From Silene noctiflora (lineage: Eukaryota; Streptophyta; Magnoliopsida; Caryophyllales; Caryophyllaceae), in assembly GCA_009801015.1 (NCBI GenBank), contig VHZZ01006478.1, forward strand, positions 24,275-46,996: DNA of 22,722 nucleotides. Reading direction: 5' to 3'. The position numbers and the translations under genes are program-made. The notes beneath the pieces were generated by a model, which was not told where the DNA came from, did no database searches, and was given only the letters and a program-made list of their open reading frames with translations. Numbering within the stretch: position 1 is the first letter of the stretch; every line of letters begins with the position of its first letter. Of this stretch, positions 10,201-20,000 are shown piece by piece.

Positions 10201-12369
10201 TACCCCTCAATTTGCGGTAGCCATTGAGTCATTGGGGTAATGTTCTCATTTGGATAATTACCACATTCAGTTTTTTTACCCACAAGTGGGGGGTTTTGAA
10301 GGACGAATTGTATGAAGGCTTAGTTTGATCTCTTGTTTAGTCGAATATTAAATGTACTTTTCATTCCTAAATTTTCCTTGCTGTCACAAGGAGCAGCTTA
10401 TTTATCATTGACGTTTTATGGTATTAAGAGCTAGTGCAATATGAGAATGATGATTAATGTCTTATTTCATAACCCAGAATAGTGATAAGGCAACTTGAAC
10501 CTATGTGTTAACTATCCCCCAATAGAAGTTATAGAACGACAATTAACACAGTATCTTGAAGGTCAGTTTCCCATTAGAGCCTTATAGATGATTGATGATC
10601 ATGAGATGAACAACGTGTTCGATGAAAGATTCTTTTGAAACTCCACTTGGAAGCATTTTAAAATGTAGGCCTTGAAAGAGACACAGTTGAGGAAATAGCC
10701 GTCTTAGATCAAACGCCTTTGTCATGCTTCAATCGACTGGATATGAGGGATTTGCGTAACTAGAAGTAATATATTATAGCCATGATAACAGATTTTGATT
10801 ATGTATTCAAACACCTGAGTGGGGTAGGTGGCATGCCAATTGAAGATCTGACATAGTATGGGTATAAGAAGTTTTGTATGCTACTTAGCTTCACATGATC
10901 ATCTTGTGCTATGTATTTGAGCTTCACACGGTGACTATCCTTGTTACTGAGCTTCATCTTGTCATTTACAGGATGTAGGATTCAGCGTAGAGTATACAGA
11001 CTCTTCGGGCCAAAATATTGTAAGTGGTTTGCACAAGTTTCTCTTTAACATAAACTTGCTGAATCATAATTCAATTTGAAGATGGTGTGTGTCAACATTA
11101 TCAATCTGGCTGCGGTGGTGTAGGTACAATGGAGTTATGAGTGATTGGTCTTGAGAGTTTGCGAATCCCACAAGTTTTTCGACAAATGATGGTTAACGTT
11201 GCCAAATGTTGCTAATTTAACATTAATACAGTTTAAAGACCCCATACTTACAAGTAGCAACTAACAACACAAATTCTTGTTCAAGACATATCGGTCATGG
11301 GTCAGATAGGATATTAAAGACAAAAGCATAATGCCTAGGTACTATCAAACTATTTGCTCATCTTTCCACATGGGATGCTATTTGATCCGTTTCAATCTTA
11401 AGACTGATATACCCCTTCTTAAGAGAAACCCATTAAACAACAAAGAATGATGGATGAGAATGAGTCTAAATATGACCACACATTCTTAAATTCTGGTTCT
11501 GCCACAATTTGGCTGAAGTGTTAAGTTTTAATCTTGCAGCTTATCTTGCCCTATCGTCGCTGCGAATCTGATCAAGTGAGTGATTTTCTGTGTATATCTA
11601 TCATTTTATCTATGGTAGTGCTTGGTCTCTGCAAATTACAAATTAACTAGTGTTGTATTTAGGGAAATTTCTGTACTGTGATGGCTGGAACTTACAAGCT
11701 AATATGGGACAATTCGTATTCAACTTTTTTCGGAAAGGTAAGGGTGCAGTCAGTGAATCCATGTTGGCGTGGTTCTTTACATTTTTTAATGGAAATTTCT
11801 TTTATTATTGCCAAATCAGCTGTCTTGTTCAGTTGATCCAAACACTAATTGTTTTGTTGCCCTAGTAAAAATATGGGCAGTAGGTCTCCGGAGAGACCGT
11901 CTCCCACTAATTTAGTGGGAGACATAACATGGAAAATGGATTTTAAGTAACTCCCTCCCCCATTATGTGAGAGGTCTCTCAATAACGCTATTGGGAGACC
12001 GTCTCTCTAAAGTTTTTGTGAAATATGGGAACTGAGAATTCCCATGAATTGCAGAAATAAAGGATGTTTGGTGTCCATTTTTTTTTTGTAAAAATGAGGG
12101 AATTGCCAACTCACATAAATTTTTGATGCCTCCAAAATGGAAGCATTGGCTTACAGGGTAAATCAACAAGTTTGTCTAATTTACATGAATTTAGATGAAG
12201 TAATTTCATGTGAATTGACATTAAATTCATACATCAACCAGAAAATTGAATCCATATGGGTAGTTTCTTTGTCTGGCTGATAATTATAGCTATTTTCCTT
12301 ACCTCTGTGTAGGCTCTGCATTACAAGGTGGATTGTATACCTCCTGTCGTAGAAGCAGTACCACAATGA
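1286..12369 (+). CDS. Conserved plant protein of unknown function with GOLD-like C-terminal domain, 15 exons, 431 aa
   Basis: Exons: 1286-1445, 1588-1715, 2612-2741, 4584-4740, 4823-4901, 6941-6981, 8310-8426, 8582-8662, 8741-8803, 9158-9206, 9760-9834, 10972-11019, 11540-11575, 11663-11737, 12313-12369. All introns are GT-AG, the phases agree, and the 1296 nt give 431 residues plus TGA. The start reads MASTLGLVPITRAYLSSYYD. A charged, probably helical middle follows (about 100-225, with QQKERSERNKQAEIDAL and RRRQLAQLGSATGVYKTLVK). Residues 251-264 form a hydrophobic stretch that is probably not a full membrane span. Residues 320-431 resemble a GOLD beta-sandwich: IPAGKTHEVLLSVDS, IAWDFAL, VGFSVEYT, then AGTYKLIWDNSYSTFF (DNSYS at 404-408). 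GOLD domains occur in p24 and SEC14-type trafficking proteins, but no SEC14 domain is visible here. From memory this is a widely conserved single-copy plant family without a known role. G412 lies where I recall Arg (FFRK). Exon 4 was placed at 4584 because only that acceptor keeps frame. Confidence 0.9.
3424..4243. mobile_element. 820-bp TA-flanked inverted-repeat DNA transposon (Stowaway/mariner-like), intron 3 of gene 1
   Basis: The left end CTCCCTCCCTCC (from 3424) and the reverse complement of the right end, CTCCCTCCTTCCTCC (from 4243), match imperfectly for about 30 bp. Both are flanked by TA (3422-3423 and 4244-4245), the target duplication of Tc1/mariner and Stowaway elements. The interior has no long ORF. 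Its left part (about 3555-3650) is CCA-rich and is partly inverted relative to 3790-3830, giving a foldback character. It is long for a Stowaway, so it may be a deletion derivative or a composite. Confidence 0.7.
5621..5840. repeat. Dispersed plant repeat fragment in intron 5 of gene 1
   Basis: It begins AGTGGCGGAGCCAGGATTCA, a sequence I recall at the edge of many dispersed plant repeats. It continues through a GC-rich block (5735-5830) of related GTGTCCG/CGGACAC units, including CGGACACGAAATTCGTGTCC. It is unlike the surrounding AT-rich intron. The class is not certain. Confidence 0.45.
6108..6586 (+). pseudogene. Decayed coding-like fragment of unknown origin, intron 5 of gene 1
   Basis: Successive open segments in different frames read like one broken protein. 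They are 6108-6308 (contains RKMRDITLGLNVLNF), 6295-6417 (NLAGNHEEDMKEVTSFQNPV, then VSQVGFENDL), 6417-6461 (KGVEDLSPGLVISD) and 6464-6586 (VRVTLGNEDVDMRCILSNVC, then RKTRQKAIFLVYTPPF). Codon choice and amino-acid mix look protein-like, unlike nearby intron. The pieces are parted by frameshifts and stops. I do not recognise the family. It may be a transposon ORF or a captured gene fragment. It is spliced out in the gene 1 model. Confidence 0.4.
7280..7467. mobile_element. 188-bp MITE with 8-bp target duplication (hAT- or MULE-like), intron 6 of gene 1
   Basis: The ends CTATGTTACTTCGAC and, reverse-complemented, CTATGTTACTCCGAC match at 14 of 15 positions. The element is flanked by exact 8-bp direct repeats ATTACAGG (7272-7279 and 7468-7475). 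Inside are repeated CGTGTCCGACAC units, a hallmark I recall of a common plant repeat. An 8-bp duplication fits hAT; a 9-bp reading (ATTACAGGC) would fit Mutator. It has no coding capacity. Confidence 0.8.
8868..9083. mobile_element. 216-bp Stowaway-like MITE, intron 9 of gene 1
   Basis: TA dinucleotides flank the element (8866-8867 and 9084-9085). The right end, reverse-complemented, reads CTCCGTTCATTTAGATTCGC. The left end reads CCCCTTCCATTCACCTGGAT and then continues TTGCTACATTT, giving an imperfect terminal inverted repeat of about 30 bp. Size, TA target and CTCC(G/T)TTC ends fit the Stowaway group mobilised by mariner-type transposases. Confidence 0.75.
9861..9897. mobile_element. 37-bp end-only MITE remnant (perfect hairpin), intron 11 of gene 1
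   Basis: TACTCCCTCCCATC (9861-9874) is exactly reverse-complemented at 9884-9897, with a 9-base loop. The ends match the Stowaway consensus style, with TA at both edges. Only the terminal repeats remain, as if the whole interior had been deleted. Confidence 0.75.
9998..10245 (+). mobile_element. SINE-like dispersed repeat, copy 1, intron 11 of gene 1
   Basis: It shares a sequence frame with 14497-14755 in the same orientation: CCATTTCCAATGGAG, ATTATGGATTATGAA-like, GCTTCTTT, ATTGTGGAG/GAAGTA and a GGCAATGGGGTAA or CATTGGGGTAA ending. The 3' part (GGTTGCGTACACCCGACCTT through TGCGGTAGCCATTGAG) resembles the 3' region of plant SINEs such as the Au-type group. No clear pol III A and B boxes were found, so SINE status rests on the 3' part. 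Confidence 0.55.
11891..12006. mobile_element. 116-bp palindromic MITE-like element, intron 14 of gene 1
   Basis: The left end GAGAGACCGTCTCCCA and the reverse complement of the right end, GAGAGACGGTCTCCCA, match at 15 of 16 positions. Just inside the left end is a nested hairpin, GTCTCCCACTA / TAGTGGGAGAC with a 3-base loop (11899-11923). Another imperfect one lies near the right end (GTCTCTCAATA / TATTGGGAGAC). GAGACCGTCTC is a common terminal motif of small plant MITEs. Confidence 0.6.
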
Positions 12370-14074
12370 GCAAGACTTCTGGTTGTAGCTCACATAGCTT
12401 ATCGATTTTCTCTCTTGTTGGGAGTGATCCCGATGCTCCACTGTTCTGTATCTTTTAATTTCATGTGATGTAGTAGGTCGAATCTGCTACTTGTGTGCTT
12501 GTTTTGGTGCTGTGCTGTATATTGTGAATAGTTTCCTAGCAAGAGCCCAGAAATGGGCTGAATCCGGATAGAAGACAACCCTTCCAACCTACAGGTTGAA
12601 TGGACACGAGGCTTGATCTAATAGCCGCTTACTTTCAAAGTCTTGTATGTGATCGTTTTCAGTTCTTATTGTGAGGTCAATCTCATTTATGAAAAGATAC
12701 TGCATTCTTAATATATAAACCTAGAGAGTCAATCGTTTCGCTGAGTATCTATAAACCATTTCTAAGGATTACAAGAATTGTTGAGAATAAGAATAGTGAA
12801 TTTGCACCCCCTTTCATCTCAACACCTAACCTCGTTAGCCATCCTATGTTGTTGATACCAGCTCGAATCTTAGAAAAGAAATAAGCAGAATGTCTAAAAG
12901 TCTAATAAAATAAGCAGAATGTCCAAAAGTCTAATAAAATAAGCAGAATGTCTCAAAGTCGAATAGCTGACCAATAAGAAATAACAATCTATTATTGAAA
13001 CCATTTATAAAAAAGGAATAATCGAATAGTTGAACAAAAAAGAAATAACATTCCATTTTTTTTATTTCTTTTTGGTTCTGAAACTATAAGTTATAATAGT
13101 CGACTACAACAAATTCATTTTAGAGTACTATGGAGCGTGAAACGAAACATAAGTAAAATACGGTACACCATAAGAAAAAAAATCCGTATTCCATACTATA
13201 GAGAAAATATATTCCATCTATAAAAAAAAGCCAAAATACGTACTGTACTCCCTATTCAACCTACCACCACCATCACTGCCCCTCCCTTGGCCACCCACCA
13301 CCCTCCACCAGACCTCCATCGACCATTAAATTATCGATCAAATTGAAGAAATGTGATTATTTGTAAGGTTGCTTGTATGGTTAGGTTTTCAAAGAATTAA
13401 GGTTAGAGCTTTTTTTAGTTAGAAGTCGGAAAATTGAAATTATTGCTCAAAAAACATAGCAAGACTAAAAATCATACTACAAAATAAACTACGCAAATAA
13501 AATGGGCCATAACTCTACTATGTGAGCTAAGATGTAGTCCTCATTTATTTTATAAATTCTCATTTATGACGGACATATCTGTCGCAAGGGAGACTTGCTG
13601 CAAGTATTTTTACTCCCAAAAAAAACATGTCGCTACTAATTGGCTTGATAATTGAATGCTACGTGTCAAATCAAAGCTGGTTTTTTCTTGTGATAAATGA
13701 GGTATAATCAAGTGGGAAAATACAATAATTACAAGCAATCAAGCAGTAAGTCAAAAGAATAGAAGTCTCATCTTTCACACCTATTATTTACATGACTCGC
13801 AGACAAACAGGATATATTTTTGCTAACATAAATGAATTGAATGGTATCATCCTCTTTAGCTTGTGCTACTGAAGAAGTGAGAGTCAGTATTTCCTGTAAT
13901 GGCTATGATTGTATAGCTTACCAAAGTTGTTGATGTCGACGCTTCTGTCTTTAAAGAATTGCAAGAATTTGATGTGTTTCAAATGATACACCGAGCAACA
14001 CCATGTTTCTGGCTGCATCTGCAGAATCATATAGACGATGGATTTTTCAAATTGAGCAACAAAAGGAATCCTCT
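12370..14074. other. Intergenic region between two convergent genes
   Basis: Gene 1 ends at 12369 and gene 2 ends at 14075 on the other strand, so both 3' UTRs and poly(A) sites must lie here. No single polyadenylation signal stands out. The stretch is AT-rich, with A-runs around 12880-13250, a CCACC-rich block at 13260-13320 and a small palindrome-like GACGGACATATCTGTC near 13569. Minus-strand sequence from 14074 to about 13880 looks like GAUT7 3' UTR. No further gene is supported. Confidence 0.6.
12881..12966. repeat. 29-bp tandem repeat, about three copies
   Basis: Units start at 12881, 12910 and 12939, each reading ATAAGCAGAATGTCYNAAAG followed by a TCTAATAAA-type tail. Copies 1 and 2 differ at one base. 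Copy 3 differs at a few bases and ends in TCGAATAG. It lies 512 bp past the stop codon of gene 1. Confidence 0.9.
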
Positions 14075-17000
14075 TTATAGACTGACATTGCATTCACTTA
14101 AAAATTGGTCCTCTCCGTTGATAAACTTCACCCAAAAACTTTTGTATTTAGGAATTCCAAGCTCAAGCCATGGTTTCATGTTCCCATTGTAATGCAACAC
14201 TGCAGCATTTCTAATTGCTTGAGAACCAAGCCCGTGATTGTGACCTAATCCCGACAGAACCCAGGAATCATCCAGAGGATACACCAGGTCCTGAAATGTC
14301 AGCAAGCTGGCCCTAGATGCAGCAGCTTCATAATGTTTTCCTTCTCTGTCAAGCTGTACATGTAAAAAAGGTGGCCAATTATAGGATGTGTAAAGTTTTC
14401 ATATTCTTTTACACTACAAGTAGTAAGATTCGGGTTAAGCTATAGAAGCTCAAGATAACTGGAAACAAACTTAAACAACCTATGAAACATAATCATGTTT
14501 CCATTTCCAATGGAGTCAAAGAATCACTCTACTTTGGTTTTGGATTATGAAGAAATAATGAATAAAGGCTCAAACTGGTTAGGCTTCTTTTTATTGTGGA
14601 GTAGTAGTCATTCAACGCAATTCTCGACACAACTTTCATTACGGGATCATGTGGAAGCAGTGTCTCCATGTTAAAACACAAAGGTAAGCATCCAAACCCC
14701 CTTTGCTTGTTATTTGCATGAGCCCTCAAGGCAATGGGGTAATAGAGTTATTATGGAGACGCATCCCGTACTAAAAAGCAGGATAAAAGTTGAGTACAAC
14801 TATATATGAGACTTGAATAGAACTAGCGCAGCATTAAGCTTTGCGCCTAAATAACCAAGTCCTTGACCTCTAAAGTACAACTGCAATGAAATCGTGAGAT
14901 GTGAGATCCATACGCAGTTAAGTTCTTCAAGACTGCAAAATAAGGGGGGAAAAAGGTAATATACAGTAGCACTCACCTGTTTAACAAATTTTCTGAAGGT
15001 CTCAGAAAGATTAAGCTCCCTCCATTTTGCAAGATCGATCACATTCAATCCTGACATCCAGACGCAAGAACTGCTGTTGAAATTATTTCTACCCAGATAA
15101 TTGCTCAACTGACCCAGTCGTACAGCACACATCTGAACAGCAGCATTGACATTTCTTCCCATGTCGATCTTCCATAATGCTGACAAGTCTTTCTGAACAA
15201 GCATATCATCATCCAAGACAACAATTTTGTCGAAATTCTTGAATATATCTGGAAGGAGATAGTGGGAATACGAAAATAAAGAAATATATTCCGTCTTATA
15301 GTGCATTGGAGAAAGCTTATGTGTAGGTTGATAGCTAACACGAAATTCCTCAGCCAGTGATAAATCTGGCGTCTTATTATAGGACTCTGTTATATAATCC
15401 TCAAGATTCAAGACCTGTACAGCAGATTCATTAAAACTGTTTTTCAAGAACCACATCTTCATTGAATAATAGTTTTCTCTGTCCGTCAGTATGTGAAAAA
15501 CCAGCTTCTTACTTTCCTGCTGAAAAGATGACAATTTAGATATCTGAAGTCTTGTGCTATGCAATCGTATCATCCAGACTATATGAAAGGTATTCAACTC
15601 TTAAAAATCAAATGACATCTTACAGAATCGGAAGCATACTTTAGCATGTGCAACGGTGGAGTTTATAAGAACAGATGAAGCAAGCATGTTTCTGGAGAGG
15701 ACAACATAATGGTATAATTCTGGATCTACAATATTTTCTGTCGGAGATACTTCCAAGTCCATAGAGCCCTTATTGAAATACTCTACGGTTAATCTCATAG
15801 ATAAACAATGCAGAGATTTTGGCATGGTCTGGACTGCAAGCTGGTAAAGAAAGGCACTTTGCTTGGTGTGAAAATTAGCTTCATCCTCAATCAGCTCCAC
15901 AAGTTGCCTAAATTTTTTATCCACATTGTTGCAATCCACTCGAATTGACTTGGATCTAGCTATTACAGCCTCCATTCTCTGCAGTTTCTCCCCAAGGCTG
16001 ATAATGATACAGACAATGCATTTGTCATCAATATAGTACTCCAGATATAAATATATTGAGTCAGCATGCTGCTTAGGAGCTATACAGATAAAAGTGAGAG
16101 TGGCCAACTTGTATAGTAACTCATAACTCCGTGCAAGTTTTTTTGTGTATCAGTTAACTAGGCTAAACACACATTCTCAGAATTGTACTACTGAGGATGG
16201 ATTAGGATCCATTGCTTTTCCATGGGTTAGTAATGAAATAAAATATAGAAGCAAAGTCTAAAGCTTGTAAACTATCATCAAATATCTCTCCCTAGTTTCA
16301 GTCACAAAAGTTGGGTCTCGTGTTGTAGTAGGATGTTGGGCCCTACCTGTTTCTTTCACTGTCAGTTTCCTTGCTCTTTGTGGCATAGGTTGGCTAGGTT
16401 CGAGGAGAATAATAGGCGTGCCCGTGCTCTCTAATTGATTTCCTCCATTGAAATTTGCATTTCCTATTGCACCAAGGACGAAAATTTGCTTAAGTATTCG
16501 GACTTGTACAGTTTTGCCTGTGCTTTAGTTGATTTGCACGGAACTTGATTCCTATATATTGCCTAGAAGAGCCCATTCTTTGGTTTACTGGTTACCTTTT
16601 GGTGCAAGTTGCTTATGGCTTCTCTTTCGGACAAGGCCGCTGATACTTTTAAAGAGAACAAGTAACCTACCGTAAGAGGGTATTATGTACCAGGCATTAT
16701 GTGATAATATCGGCCGTTACATAGAGATTTTTCAACTGGTGCCAATATTTTCCGAAATCAAAAGGGTTGTCAAAAATAGTCGATATTGGAAGATACAGCC
16801 AATTTGACCGACATGGCTGATATTTGACGGATACTTGACTGGTACACGGCTAATTAAGCAGCAGATACTAGACCATAAAGACAAGCCGCGCTAAACTGTG
16901 ACACGGGATGTGCCGCCGCATTATAGAATGTAACCCTGATTTCTGACTCTTACCACGAGCGCGACCCTTGCTGCGATATAATGGCATGCTCATAATAAAA

Positions 17001-20000
17001 TTGGGCCACTGGTAACTAGTAGCTAGGCAGACGCCTTGTCCTCAACTCTCTCAAACTTAAAAAAAATATAGGGGAACAGAAGGTGTTCAAAGTTAAGAGG
17101 TTGGATGACTCACTGAGAAGGAAGATCCGAATCTGTTGTAGCTTCACCGATTATACGCTCAAAATCTTGTATATTTTGCTTTAACTCTGTCGACAGTTTC
17201 TCATGTGCGCGAAGCTTCGCGATGCTAGGAAAATACGCGCGAGCAACAAATAACCGGTCTTTCATCTTTTTCACCATAGTATCTATCAGGACTTCCTTGT
17301 GTTCACGGCGCCAAAGGCAATAGCTTCCAAATATCAACTCACAGTGCATTTCATTTTCATCAACAGTTTTTGCAGGCTGAATAACTTGCACTGGGTTGCT
17401 GATCTTAACTTCCTGCCAACATTCCGAATTCAGAATGCATTTAAACTGATATATAAATGACACTGAATCTGAACTTTTACTTGGAAAACGCAAGACCTTG
17501 TTTGGATGGAGGAGTTTCGAGAAAGAGATAGAGAAGGACGGAAGGAAGGAAGAATGGAGGGATACATTTTTCCCTCCCCCAAAGCAAAACAAATTTCCTC
17601 ATTACATTGGAAAGAGTTGGGAGGGAAATTGTATCCAAGCAAACCTACTTATTCCGCCTCCCCTTCCCTTCCGTTCCCTCCTTTTTTTTTTCCCTCTATC
17701 CCGCTCCCCTTTCTTCCCCCCTCCTTAAAATTTTATCGAAATACACCCAAATGCTTACATTTCTTGTGGGCGATGGTACATGTACATAATTGCCTGCAAG
17801 AGGACCTGTACAAATTCAAAGACAAGGGTATATAATTCGCTGTTATTAAAGGTCAAGGAGCTGATAGTAGCACATTGAAATGTTCATATACCAAAATTCG
17901 TTTGTTCAACTTGCATAGGACTTTTATTGCTGCTGTTGTAGATTCCACTCCGGACACGCATTTCTTCGATAGGGTTGTTGACATGTTCCTGAATCAAATT
18001 GGTATTTTTGTCATTAATTATTATGCTTGTATCAGATGGCATAGAATTTCACAAAAACATTTTGGGACAGCTCAAAAGAAGAAAATGCCAAGGACTACGC
18101 AAGTCATGCACGGATTGCTGAATTAAATATCAAACTTTTACATTTTAGATGAATTCACGTCTTAGCAAATATAGCACATCGATGAAGATGACTGTAGACA
18201 AACTACCTGTTGATGTAGATACAAGAATTTTTTTTTTTGTCATAGTTTATTTAAAGCAATACTTCATTTTTATGGATTAATTACAAAACATTAGCTTAGA
18301 TGGCCTGCAACAAAACTAGTTTTACCCACAAGTAGCAGAAAAAGGCTTTAAGGAAGTCAGCCTTATCTTAGAATTACAAGAGTGATAAAAAACAGAATCG
18401 TTGAGCAACGATTTCAGTTCCACCAGTTCCTTCCCAATGTTCAACATTACATTCAGAAATAGGAACCTCTTCAATAAACAAAAAAGTATATAAAAATGCA
18501 TAATGAAACAGGGTCTCAAATTTCACACGTGTTCCTATTAGTCATTAAAAGTGAAGCCCTAACGTATCATAAGTTTTATAGGTATCCCACCATTCTCGTG
18601 TTCATGTACTACCCACTAGACTACTATCTCATCTTTCTAAGTCAAGTGTTCTTAGGTTTTTTCCTCTCATATTAAGCTCAATACTAAAGTTAAGATCCAA
18701 AATTCAAATGGGGAAAAAAAGCAAACGAAATAATATTAAAATGGTCATAATGTAATTCCCTTGTTCATTTGAACAAAAATAAGTCAGTTAGCCTAAAACG
18801 TAACAAAACAAAAGTTGCAACTATCCATTGGGAATCCATCTAATTTTGTGTTCGGCACTTCCGCAGATATTAGACCACCAGTACAAAACAGCCAGATAGT
18901 GATTCCTCATTACACAATTCCTTGCACCCCAAACACATGTTGGGGAATATTAGAAATGGTTATTTACTAAATTGCTACTCTTTTTAGGTAGTAACAATGC
19001 ACGAAAAGAGTAACAATTTAGTAAATAACCACTTTTAAAAAGCAGGGTGGAAAACTCACTCAATTGACCCCTCAGCCTTTCCAACAACATTACCTAAGTG
19101 CCTCATTGGCTTACCCATATGTTACAAACACAAAGGACATGTATATAATACATTCATTTGGAAGCTCGGCTCGAGAATGAACAAGAGACTGATCTAACAT
19201 ATGATCATCAAATACGACTATTGTATGCATACAACGTACTCTTTTTATGTATTGCACCTTATTTAATAAATGGTATATGAACTATGTTGTATGTACACAA
19301 CGGTCATCCACATGACTTGCTGACTAAATATTTACTCACATAATGGTTTTTTCAGCTGCTCTGAAACAAGATTGATTAACACCACCATAATGAGAATCTC
19401 TACATAACATAAACTCTGCAGTTTGCAGTAAGTTATTAAATCACAAACTTATCCTCAAGCTTTAAATGCTCAAGAGCATCTTCTAGCTCCTCATCGTAAT
19501 GGAAATGTATGGATAATGAGCTTGGGGATAAACTTGTAGCTAGTGACAACATAGTAGGCAAGGTTAGCCAACTCAGGCAGCCTCACTAGTAGATGATCCA
19601 TAACGAAAATTGCTTATTAAATTGCATGACACTCCACTACTTAAAAATATAAGAGGCTTCAAGAGCTTATTGAATTATTTTTTTCTTTAAGCCATCACAT
19701 TCAAAGGGATAAAAATGATGAGTCTTTAACCTCTAACCTTCCAGACTCGTTAAATTCAGAGATATATTTACCTCTGGCTGAATACCCCGATGAGATCACC
19801 CTTTACCTCCTAAACCTAAAGTTCTGTGATATGTGGAAGCTCTACAACATAACCTTAAGTATTTAGCTAAATAGCGAGACAACATTCAAAAAAGAAAGTA
19901 GTAGCGAGACAAAAGGAACATTTGGTGAGTGAACATTGCTATGTAGGCCAAAACACTCGGGTATCATCTTAAAAAAGAAAAGAACTATTCATGCAGCTAT

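Noticed and set aside
14800..15597. A separate 265-residue glycosyltransferase starting at the Met codon at 15597
   Set aside because: The first residues and the last part (after VKQ) are intron read-through. The true exon is 15516-14977 within GAUT7.
17498..17835. Overlapping open frames on both strands rich in Pro, Phe, Arg and Lys
   Set aside because: They come from purine and pyrimidine runs of a repeat element, with low-complexity translation and no conservation signal.
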